DNA from: Vandiemenella viatica
Lineage: Eukaryota > Arthropoda > Insecta > Orthoptera > Morabidae
Length of the DNA stretch: 64,000 bases
Direction: 5' to 3'
Assembly: GCA_031002005.1 (NCBI GenBank)
Contig: JARYHS010009186.1
Span: 181,810,437 to 181,874,436 of the forward strand
Below the pieces are notes generated by a model, which was not told the origin of the DNA, ran no database searches, and was given only the letters and a program-made list of their open reading frames with translations. This document shows positions 48,915 through 58,640 of the stretch, piece after piece. The translations under genes and the position numbers were made by a program. Position 1 is the stretch's first letter. Each line of letters opens with the position of its first letter.

Positions 48915-49246
48915 TTGACGAGCGCGGTTGCCGCGCGAGCCAACGCAACCCAGCCAGAGTCGCGCGGCAAGCAATGCAGGCACAGTCAGATTTCGCGACC
49001 ATTTTTACTGAGACTTCCGCAAGTAGGAATATGAGTGGTGCTACATTCTGTCCTGCAGGCTACCATATGGCTTATATTGTAGACATACATAGCACAAATC
49101 GATAAATTACACCGTGGGGATCATTATAAGTGTTAAATAATAAATACTTTCCAGAACCAGTAATAAGACTTAGCTATTCTTGATCTTTCTCTTCTTTATG
49201 ATGCCAGAAGCGTAGTCATCTTCTTCTTTAAGTCGGAAACGCGTAA

Positions 49247-49601
49247 GGGGGCATCCATAAATTCATAAATTACGTGAGGTGAAATAGGGGGGGAGGGTCC
49301 AGAGTAATCTCACCAAGGGGGAGGGAGGATCAACGGAAATCTCACCTGAGATGTTTTAAAATTGGGTAGGACTGTAGAGCTAAAAAAAGGTCTACAAATG
49401 GTGCGAAAGTCGACTTTAGGGGGGGGGGGGGTATTTCGTAGAAAAGTGTCGGTGAGACCTAAAAAAAAAGTCTCAAAAAGCTGCGAAGACGATCTGTGGG
49501 AGGGGGGGGGGGTGTCTAACGGGACCCCAACCAGATCTCACCAGAAGGGGGGGGGGGCCGAAAATCCGGAAAAACACCTCACGTAATTTATGCATGTCCC
49601 C
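49247..49601. mobile_element. PIF/Harbinger-like MITE, 355 bp
   Basis: Inverted ends GGGGGCATCCATAAATT... and its complement ending ...AATTTATGCATGTCCCC, extended by ACGTGAGGT on both sides, flanked by TAA (49244-49246 and 49602-49604). The 3-bp TAA duplication and G-rich start fit PIF/Harbinger. The interior has several G runs (49414-49425, 49502-49512, 49547-49557) alternating with TCTCACC/GGTGAGA motifs. No coding capacity. Nested in the TTAA element. Confidence 0.8.
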
Positions 49602-50075
49602 TAAGCCCATTGCTGAACTTACCTCCTTCAATGCATCGTCCCTCAGCGTTTTGTTGTGGTAATCTGCATATTTACTATTCCACAAAAATTCTTTCGCACC
49701 ATACAGCTGTATTATTAGAAATCGACACTTTTCGTTGTTCATGGCAGTAAACTGTCGCTGTGCCGCGCGAGCCAACTCAAAGAAAGACACCACCGTCCCA
49801 ACTGCGCGCGAGCCAATTAGTGGGGGTCCTTTGCCGCGCGCCTAGAGACCGACAGAGAATGGCTCGCAGCGCGGCATGTTCGACAGCGCCAATGTTCGAG
49901 CTGGCTCGCGTGGCAACAGCGTATCCACTATGCGCGGTTTGCCGCGCGTAGTGGATACGCAGCTTAATAATCTTTGGAACATTTGTTTACATTTATACGT
50001 AGTATCTTTGTATGAAGTCTGATGTCTTTGAAAAAAATAAAAAAACTTGAAAGTGATTCTTCTTGGACCAATTAT

Positions 50076-50685
50076 TTCATTTAAACGAGATTCATATCAA
50101 TACTATCCGAAGTTACTGACTTTTTGGAATTATAGAGTTAACTCTTTGACTTCGAACGAAAAGGTCACTGAAGTAGAGAGCCAATTCAAAACATCCAGCA
50201 GCGAAATAATCTCCTCCGGTACACATGGAGAGGCCATGAAACATGAACGAGATAAGGAAATTATTGATTCCGTGGCTAAAATCTTAGCCATTGTTGCTAC
50301 GCAATATATGAAAAAAAAATTTCTACAGCAATTAAAAAAATCAGGTAGAAACCTCTAAGAATGTTATGCAGGAAATGCAGAACATGATCCTGTCAGCGCT
50401 ACTATTGTAAAGCTTAATATGAGAGCAAAGGATGGCAATATATACTGTTGGCTGCGCACTTCAGCTACCATAAACAATAACAACTATAACATATAGGGGA
50501 ACGATAGAGAGAAGAAGCAATGGCCATAAAGATAAGATACAATGTTAATACCTCTCTCAGAAGCCTGCTGGAACCAAGGACCAACACAGAAATGGTCTCT
50601 GTGGGTCTCAAGCACTGTGGCGCTCTTGAAACAGTCACCATGATTTAGAAACCAGTTCCAATTAGCATGAATGAAGACGAGTTGT
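50076..50685 (+). other. Unassigned stretch with a 103-codon open frame
   Basis: An open frame (50047-50358, no ATG at its start) has charged sequence (NEKVTEVESQF, EAMKHERDKEIIDSVAKIL) with coiled-coil character. It could be part of a LINE ORF1, as a LINE-B fragment follows, but I do not recognise it. Confidence 0.3.
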
Positions 50686-50686
50686 C

Positions 50687-51478
50687 GACATTACAATCAG
50701 ATACCACCTAAAAGTTTATTAGATACACAAATAAAAAACAAAAGATAGATTATGATTATAAGGTGGGGAAAGAATTGCTTGCTGAAGACTTGAAATGTAA
50801 ATATCTTGGCATTACATTTGATAACAAGCTTAACTGGGCAGGACACATTGGACGGGTGGTAGAAAAAAGTTTGAAAATTCTGCTCTTGTTGCAGAGAATG
50901 ATGAGGGGATGTACCAGAGAAGTAAAGGAACAGGGTTACAAAACTTTGGTCAGACCATTGCTCGAATATGGTAGTGTAGTATGGGGCACACATTTTGAGT
51001 AACAAATACAGGAGTTGAAGAGGGTGAAGAAAAGGGCTCCTTCATTTGTTTCTGGAAATTATCGCAGAATGCATTCAGTAACAGATATGATAAAAGTGCT
51101 GGAATGGGATTCATTTAAAGACAGGAGGAGGGTGAAGAGAGTCATGGGAGTTTACAAGGCGTATAGTAGCAATGAGGCATGGAAAGATATTGATGTAGGT
51201 ATGAAAAGTAGTGCATGGAAGGAAAAAGATGACCATGACCACAAGGTGGCACTCGATTTCAGGCACAAGGTTGTGGGAAGATTCTGTTTTTTAGGTAAGG
51301 TTGTCAGGGATTGGAATAAGTTACCAAGGGAAATAATGAATAATTTACCGAAAACGTTGAAAGAATTTGACGTTAAAATTTGAAGAGGGCAAATGTAGGT
51401 GGGTTCAGGAAATGGGGAAGATTGGGTGTGTAGGGCAATTGACACCGAAGCATATATGCTCCATCACAATTAAATTAA
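50687..51478 (+). mobile_element. LINE-B copy 2, 3' third
   Basis: Reads KFIRYTNKKQKIDYDYK (stop before it), GKELLAEDLKCKYLGITFDN, RMMRGCTREVKEQGYKTLVR, LLEYGSVVWG, then a stop, the frame 51015-51383 (RAPSFVSGNYRRMHSVTDM, DRRRVKRVMGVYKAYSSNEA, FLGKVVRDWNKLPREIMNNL) and a 3' end with GCATATATGCTCC and ATTAAATTAAAAG. It defines the 3' end used to identify the other copies. 5'-truncated, two in-frame stops. Confidence 0.88.
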
Positions 51479-51964
51479 AAGTCTAGGGGGAGGAAAGTTA
51501 ACTAGATCAGCTAGGAAAGGATCACATCTTCCTCTTCAATAGTGCTAGACAACACGCAAGGACATAGACTTGGAACAAGGTATTAGAGAAGTTCTCCCTC
51601 TGACATATCCCTGGTTTCATACAGCCTAATGATCAGGGTGAAGTGGGGAATGTTGAACGGCAATATGTGAAATGATCACCTCGTCTTGAAAATCGCCTTA
51701 GGTTACGCTATGGTTAAAATCATATTCCATCAGCAATGATGTAACAATTTATCCCTTGCAGAACACTAGATTTTATTGTTAAAATTTAACTGAAATGATT
51801 TATTTAAAGAATTAGATTAAAATATTTTTAGTTTTAAATATCTGACTTCAATCTTTTGTAACGTTTTTTGAACTTTTAATGTTCAAATAACTACGAAGTG
51901 AACTTTTAATATGAACAGTGACTTACATATATGCGTATTAGGTAAGCTTTTATGTAAATGTGTG

Positions 51965-51968
<4 letters not shown>

Positions 51969-52022
<54 letters not shown>
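51969..52022. repeat. (TA)n microsatellite
   Basis: About 27 uninterrupted TA units, preceded by a short TGTGTATG run. Confidence 0.97.
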
Positions 52023-52024
<2 letters not shown>

Positions 52025-52239
52025 TAACACTAAGCGTAACGCCCCCTGACTGGCCAACAGGCCAAGTTTCAATAAAATAAAAATAAGGTACTGGTACTGT
52101 AAGAAGGTGAACTGCCGACTTTACCATGAAAATATCAACGCACACTAACATATTCACAAATGATACAAAACTGTGATAAAGCTAACATGATGAGATAATT
52201 GCTAATGCCTCTGAAATACGCATTCAAGTGACTAAAACA

Positions 52240-53935
52240 TGCATAAGGAGCAGGAGAAACAGGAAACCATGTTTGTTCAAGAGCCGTCGATGTACGTCGC
52301 CTTGACCATTAAAAATACAAACGGGACTCATAAAACTATGAAGGTTAGCTCTACGTCCAAACGGTAAAAGTAGACGGGTGAAAAACGTTTGCTCCTTCAT
52401 CAAGTGAGGTAATTCGTCTCGGGAGACGTAGAGAAAATTACGCAGGTTCAGGGACGATAGAACAGCTCCTAACTTTGTTCAGACTGCTAGCGGAGCAATT
52501 CCAAAAGTCAACTGTGTTTCCTTACGTATCTCTAGACATGGAACACTTCATACGAAAGAAAACTAACGGAATTACGAGTAGGGCTGGAGACCCTTTCCTC
52601 TATATGTCGGAGCTGCAATGCGTCCTCAAGAAGAAAGATGTTGAATTCATCCTACCTACCTGAACATCGGAGGACCATACTTATCACAACAACAATGTTA
52701 AAATCAAATAGAAATACCTCAGTAAAAACTTTCTACTACCAGCATTTTTCAACGTTAAGGACGCTAATAGCAACATCGAGACAAACATTCTTGAGGAATC
52801 AATGGAGAAACCAAGAGGGTTGTTCTGTAGCGGTGTTACCACTGCCTAGCGCATAGAGTATTACAATCCTCACGATGGAAATAGGATTGGTCAACACATA
52901 TTTAAGAAATACCAAAGGGAATCCATTCGTTCTCAGCATCTACATCTCAAAACTATGTAACTGTCTCAGGCGAATGGTATCCGTTCTTCAATATGCGGGT
53001 TATTTATGTCTCCCACCCACAAGGGGAAGGTACGAACTACCCTCACATCTCAAGGAAATACAAGACAGCCTGAAGCCCAAAAGATTATAGGATTACAATT
53101 GTCGATAAAAAAAAAATCAAAATATGTTTTTTTTTTCACACATGGTCCATATCATGTCAGTGATTCTGAAATATCTATAAAGATGTCGATCACGGAAAAG
53201 ATAAAAGAGGAAACGTTCCATGACATGTAGCTGGACCCCAGAATTACTTGACGTAGATACATAACGCAAATGAGGGTATCCCCCATAAAACGATGAAACA
53301 CCTTAAAAACCTTTGCGTCAGATTCTCGACTGAATGCAATATGGGGGTTTCTTTATTGGCAAGTTTAGATGCCATCCAGTCCACAGTTCTGCGGTTGGTT
53401 GGCTCTTTTTGAAGACTAGTTCCGTTGCAGCGACTGAGGTTGAATTAGCAACCCGTCTTTTAAACCTTCAAATGAAGAAAATAGGGACAACATTTTAGGT
53501 TAAAGTTGTGCCAGTAAAACGACATCCACATGCGAGAAAACGCTCCTGGCTCAACGGATCATTACTCCATCAGCATGCCAGAAAAATATTAACTTTCCAG
53601 ATACTGTACACAGACTTCAGGCAAACCTCCTCTATCATGATCCAGAACGAATGGGAAAACAGATGGTGTGTCTGTACCCAGGGAATAGGGCTATGGCATC
53701 GGGCCATCTCTGGTAACATTGAAAATAAAGCACAGTTGATCTAAGTAGGTAGGAAATCATCTTGATTAGTAGACTTGTAATAAAGCTTGTCCTACTAAAC
53801 GATAGAAAATTCACCCCGAAAATGGCCGACTCTCAGATGTGCCACACATTTTAGTTCGGTGAAAAAAATTTCCCATTATTTTTGACAGGCAAAATAAAAC
53901 GTGCAATGAGGAAAAAATTGTTACAAGACAGTGTA
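52240..53935 (+). pseudogene. LINE-E copy 2, reverse transcriptase remnant
   Basis: Collinear blocks of a jockey-type reverse transcriptase in several frames: GTIEQLLTLFRLLAEQFQKS and VFPYVSLDMEHFI (fingers, near 52450-52540); IGLVNTYLRNTKGN (near 52885); FVLSIYISKLC and VSVLQYAGYLCLPP (palm, 52925-53010). The catalytic YADD has become YAGY. A C-terminal segment follows (near 53760-53935: LVIKLVLLNDRKFTPKMADS, VTVLKPYVDFKLRD, stop). The 3' region follows at 53935. Confidence 0.65.
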
Positions 53936-54535
53936 ACAGTCCTCAAACCCTATGTGGATTTTAAACTTAGGGATTAAGTATAGAGAGATAGGAGTTAATT
54001 AATTACGAATTTGTATAATTTTTCTGGTGAATGAATATTGCTTTCATGAAAGGAGACTGTGTAATGTGATCAGAAGTAGTATGACATTTGAGATATTAAC
54101 TAAAAGCTTGTAGTTATAAATGTTGTTATAAGCCACCGTGTTTTGAAAATGATTTTTAGGTGTTTGGTGTGGTTTCTGTTACCCATTTTATGTTTAAATA
54201 ACTTAAATGTAAATAGCTTTAATTTCCTAATGATTGTGGGTGATTGTGTATAAGTAGTAATTGTTTTTGTATGAATTTCATTGCCAACGTGATTGTTAGC
54301 AGTCCAGAAACGTCTGTCGGCACCTTTTGTTGTCTTCTGGATGTTTCTCTACCGCCTGTTTAAAAATGCAGCAATGGCCAGCTGAAATGAGTCGAGTTGT
54401 CTTGAGTATTTCTTAAAAAATTTACAGTCGTTTTCAGTTATTGCAGGAATTGTTTCTAAGAAGTTTGAGATGTATAATCGCTGGAGGTTTTGTAATGTGC
54501 ATTAGTATCTTTGAAAGAAGTGATTCTTATCGGTG
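53936..54535 (+). repeat. LINE-E copy 2, 3' region
   Basis: Follows the LINE-E stop codon and is collinear with 48280-48808 plus 49968-50070. The exact end is unclear; similarity fades near GAAGTGATTCTTATCGG at about 54525. Confidence 0.55.
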
Positions 54536-56034
54536 TTTTGTCATGGGGATTTCGCCGAATATTAATAATAATAATAAAAACAGCTAACTTAGATGGAAAG
54601 TGTATCTTAGGTCTTGTTATTTTATTGAAATCATTAATCCCTTGAGAATATGTGTTTATTACCATCCTTTGTTGAAAGTTAAAAAAAATCACCTAGCTAC
54701 CGTACGGAATAAACTTGTTAGTTGAAAGACTAATTAATACATTTAATGTCCTCGTTATTCCAAAGACCCATCCAACGGTTTCTTATCCCTTACGATAGCT
54801 GACACAACATCTATGATGAGCTCCCTTGCATTCCAAAGCAAGAAAGCCCCTCACATAATTTATATTACGAGTACTATAGTACCAAAGGCGTAATTTGTCC
54901 TTTTTCGTCATTACTGAAAAATTGTACCACATTCAAGAAAATATCCTATATAACCTAAATCATCCTCAGGGCTGTAAACGGGCATCGTTATATTTCAGTT
55001 TTTTGATAGAGGGGGTGACAGACGAGGCATATGGTATTCGAAATCTTCTGCTATTTAACTAGAGTCTTCGATAGAGAAATATCTCATAAAAGTGAGAAAA
55101 AATATTGAATTTTTTGTAGTTATAGTGTTAAGGTTTGAGAGACTTTATTCCAATCAACTTCAATCATTTTCAAAGCTTGTGATAGTAATACGTTAAAAAA
55201 AAAAGCTGTATAGTTACGAGTATGTTCGATGAATGACTCTCTATTAACACGCCTAATGTGGTATGTAGATGGAGCTATTATTTTATAAATGTGACTTATT
55301 AATGTGTTCATGGACTCTATGTAGATTCGGAAGAATATGTTTGATTACTAATTCGATCAATAATACTTGGTCAATTTGTGGAGTAGAAACACAAATATTC
55401 CCCGGTCATTATGGCTGTCTGAATGGCTAGATACAATCTGATGACGATCATCCTTTTAAATTGAAATTAATATAACAGTAACACACCGCCAATATGATCT
55501 CTTTAATAGTAACGTTAAATCAATGTTTCTAATCCCGTTGTCCACGAATATAGCGCAGACGGTCCGCAGACACACCATCTGGTTAGTAAATACTAAGCGT
55601 TGTTCAATATGTAATTCACTTTGAATGGCTCACTTGTAATTCCATATCTATGTTTCCGTTGGAATTCCAAACAGCTTTTTAGATTTATTAAGTTAAAATG
55701 GTGCAATACAATATGTCTCAAGAATTAACAATATATACACACTTAAAAAAGGGGGCCTAAGTAAGTCAGTAGTGCTCAGCATTATTTTTGGCATTTTTCT
55801 GGTAATCGGGTTGTAGAAGGTGTTAAGCCGTTTCCTCATTTATTGCAGAACAACAGACGAATGATCACAAATTTCAGAAGTTGTGTGTTCAGTTTCCGAA
55901 AAACCCATTGGATTGCGAATGCGTCTGTAACGAAATTAATTCGACAAAATTTAAATCCTGGAACAGGTTACTTACAGAAATTGTGAATGAATGTTTTCTT
56001 AAAAGTAATTGATTAGAACGAAAGATTAAAGCAG
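54536..56034. other. Non-coding, nothing recognised
   Basis: AT-rich with a short (AAT)n run near 54560-54575. No coding sequence or element ends recognised. Confidence 0.4.
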
Positions 56035-57310
56035 TTACTTACCGGGTCCTGCGTAACTTTCACAAACAAATCTAGCTGCTCTTCTTTGCACACCCTCCAA
56101 CTCCTGTATTTGATAGCCAAAATGTGGGTCTAAAACTACACCACAATATTCAACCAATGGTCTGACCAAAATTTTGTAACCCAATTCCCTAACTTCTCTG
56201 GTACATTCTCTCATCACCCTCTCTAGTAAATGAAGAATTTTGTTACCTTTCTTACCACCTGCCCAATGTGCACTGCCCAGTTGAGTTTGTTATCAGGCGT
56301 TATGCCAAGACATTTACACTTCAAGCTTTCAACAAGCAATTATGACCCTACCGTACATATTAACCTTTAGTTTTTTATCTGTGTACGCAATAAGCTGACT
56401 CTTCAAGGCAATTATCTTCATTCCATGCTGACCTACCCATTTAGATATTATATACCGGTCACCCTGCAGCTGTTAACAGTCTTCACCTGTTTTGATCCAA
56501 TTGTATACCATTATATCATCTGCAAAAAACCTAGATTCTGACCGTAACCAATCAACACAGTCATTCATTAGAATAATGAACAGCAACGGTTCCAGTACAC
56601 TACCCTGTGGCACTCCCATATGTAATTCCACCTCTTTTGATAATGTATTTGCTACTTTGACACTTTGCTTTTTGGCTTTTAAGAATTCCTGTACCTACCA
56701 AGTAATTTTTCGAACAATCCAATAGATTTCAGTTTATTTAAAACCATTTTATGGCTCACGCTGTCAGATGCCTTACAAAGATCTAGTGCCACACCCACAC
56801 TATCAACTTGGCCTCCCTTGTCCAATTCATGTGAAATATCCTGCATATACCCCACCTATCATCTGAGATTAACATGAATATCCCTGCATAAAGCTATGTT
56901 GTCGATCTGCAAACCAGTTTCTTTCCTCACAGAGATTTCATACATAGTTTCATATCAATCTCTCCATCAATTTGGCTATCACTAATGTCAAACTATTGGA
57001 GTGTAATTTTCAACCCTATTTGTTGATGTAAGAATTAAAAGTAATGCATGGAAGGGAAAAGATGACCATGAGCACAAGCTGGCACTCGACTTCAGGCACA
57101 AGGGTGTGAGAAGATTCTCTTTTTTGGATAAGGGTGTCAGGTATTGGAATAAGTTACCAGGAGAAATAATGAATAATTTCCCAAAAAACATTGAAGGAAT
57201 TTAAGGCTAAAATTCAGAGGGAAAATATAGGTGGGTGCAGGAAAGGGAGAAGATTGGTGTTTAGGGATATTGCCACCAGAGCATGCGCTCCACAATTTAA
57301 TTAAATATTT
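56035..57310 (+). mobile_element. LINE-B copy 3 with inverted 5' segment (twin priming)
   Basis: 57003-57310 is LINE-B 3' sequence on the plus strand (SNAWKGKDDHEHKLALDFRH, YWNKLPGEIMNNFPKN, then the 3' end CATGCGCTCCACAATTTAAT). 56035-57000 is the preceding part of LINE-B in the opposite orientation: on the minus strand it reads from the reverse transcriptase region through MMRECTREVRELGYKILVRP and QRRAARFVCESYAG. About 50 codons of LINE between the two parts are missing at the junction (about 57001). This head-to-head arrangement is the hallmark of twin priming. Confidence 0.78.
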
Positions 57311-57524
57311 TATTATACTAGCTAAAAGCACGGCTTTGTGGTGGCTTGCTAAGTTTTGTTATAAAAGATATTACATACAATTAAAGAAATTAAATAATAA
57401 ACATAAGGACTTTAATACTGAAACTTCCCGAAGTATCATCAAAATTCGTCATTTTAGTTTCTTGAAGAAAAAAAAATTAGGCACTTTTATAATAAGGCTC
57501 AATCCTTAAATATTTAAAGTATGC

Positions 57525-58320
57525 CTGTGGGCTCCGGTGGCAATTTCCCTACACCCCCATCTTCCCCTATCCTGCAGCCACCTACATTTGCCCTCTATAA
57601 ATTTTATCTTTAAACCCTTTCAACGTTTTCGGTAAATTATTCATCATTTCTCTTGGTAACTCATTCCAATCCCTGACACCCTTACCTAAAAAAGAGAATC
57701 ATCCCACACCCTTGTGCCTGAATTCGAGTGCCAGCTTGTGATCATGGTCATCTTTTCCCTTCCATGCACTACTTTTCATACCTACTCCAATATCTTTCCA
57801 TGCCTCATCGCCAGTATACGCCCTGTACACTCCCATGACCCTCCTCATCCTCCTCCTGTCCTGCAATGAATCCCATTTCAGCTCCTTTATCATATCCGTC
57901 ACTGATTACATTCTGCGATAATTTCCAGAAACAAATCTAGCAGCCCCTTTTTGCACCCTCTCCAACTCCTGTATTTGATACATAAATGAGGGTCCCATAC
58001 TACACTACCATATTCGAGCAATGGTCTTACTTAAGTTTTGTGACCCAACTCACTCACTTCTCTCGTACATGCCCTCATCACTCTCTCCAACAAGTGCAGA
58101 ATTTTGAAACCTTTCCCTACCACCTGTCCAATGTGTCCTGCCCAGTTAAGCTTGATATCAAATGCAATGCCAAGATATTTACATTTCAAGTCGTCAGCAA
58201 GCAATTCTTTCCCCACCTTATTTTCATAATTAATCTTTTGTTTTTTATTTGTGTATCTAATAAGCTGACTCTTCTTTGCATTTATCTTCATCCCATGTTT
58301 ACCAACCCAACTAAATACAA
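57525..58320 (-). mobile_element. LINE-B copy 4, 3' third
   Basis: Minus strand: MKINAKKSQLIRYTNKKQK, GKELLADDLKCKYLGIAFD, RVMRACTREVSELGHKT, LEYGSVVWDPH, KELKWDSLQDRRRMRRVMGV, SSAWKGKDDHDHKLALEFRH and the 3' end GAGGTTTT-less variant GGCAATT... reduced to GGGAAATTGCCACCGGAGCC near 57525-57545. Three frame breaks. It sits inside the second Helitron. Confidence 0.8.
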
Positions 58321-58329
58321 AATTTCTTA

Positions 58330-58640
58330 TTCAAGTTTGTTCCTGTTTTCTACATTTTAACATACTAGAATTTTTAATATTACTAATTCTGTCATAAGAA
58401 AATCTTCTATTTAATGCTAGGCTTTCTATAGTTTTTACTCTCTATAACCCAACTTATGATAACCAACAAAAGTTTCTTTTTCTCCAATATTTACGGCAAG
58501 TTTATTCAATGTTAAATCTTGAGCTTTATGAACTGTGATTGCGCAAGCTAATGGCAATGAAATTTTTTTCTTGTAAAGTTATATTCCATATTTTACAAAA
58601 TTTAATTGTTGGTGGATTCGGAACACAACCAGTATTTTCA
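58330..58640 (-). pseudogene. Pif1-like helicase C-terminus (Helitron)
   Basis: Minus strand reads KKISLPLACAITVHKAQDLT and LNKLAVNIGEKETFVG, then after a frameshift RVKTIESLALNRRFSYDRIS and NIKNSSMLKCRKQE. The LPLxxAxxxTxHKxQxxTL block is helicase motif region V/VI of Pif1 family helicases, which in insects are mostly Helitron-borne. At least one stop and one frameshift. Confidence 0.65.

Larger units (their letters stand above)
48810..49963. mobile_element. TTAA-flanked TIR element, 1154 bp, non-autonomous
   Basis: Terminal inverted repeats of 26 bases with two mismatches: the left starts GCTGGGTATCCACTACGC, the right (complemented) GCTGCGTATCCACTACGC, each followed by a CGGCAAA-type end. 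TTAA lies on both sides (48806-48809 and 49964-49967), the target of piggyBac and Kolobok elements. The subterminal regions are CpG-rich with repeated GCCGCGCGAGCCAA motifs in both orientations, and 48836-48914 is a long perfect palindrome. There is no transposase. A Harbinger-like MITE sits inside. Superfamily not decided. Confidence 0.8.
48265..50075 (+). repeat. LINE-E copy 1, last codons and 3' region
   Basis: Diverged but collinear with 53935-54535. Paired landmarks are CGGCCCTCAGACCCATA with CAGTCCTCAAACCCTAT, ATTGATTAAAAGTTTGTAAT with ATTAACTAAAAGCTTGTAGT, and AAAACGTCGGTCGAAAG with GAAACGTCTGTCGGCAC. Copy 2 follows reverse transcriptase coding sequence, so this is the LINE 3' region; here it follows ORF1 directly, implying an internal deletion. 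It is interrupted by the TTAA-flanked element 48810-49963. Confidence 0.6.
57316..58640 (-). mobile_element. Second Helitron: 3' end and helicase C-terminus
   Basis: On the minus strand a 3' end reads ...AAGCCGTGCTTTTAGCTAG followed by T, the terminal CTAG of a Helitron. Upstream (58640-58330) is the end of a Pif1-like helicase. Between them LINE-B copy 4 has inserted. The 5' part was not located. The Rep gene is not seen, so the element is either 5'-deleted or continues as unrecognised sequence to the right. Confidence 0.55.

Noticed and set aside
50047..50358. Small host gene
   Set aside because: No ATG at the start, low-complexity charged sequence, and position between LINE fragments; no recognisable domain.
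51906..52157. Open frame with an Ile-Tyr repeat
   Set aside because: Produced by the (TA)n microsatellite.
48268..54535. An LTR retrotransposon bounded by the repeats at 48.3 kb and 53.9 kb
   Set aside because: The repeats are collinear and start near a TGTAACAG-like sequence, but the coding sequence before copy 2 is a non-LTR reverse transcriptase whose stop codon lies inside the repeat start. They are better read as LINE 3' regions.
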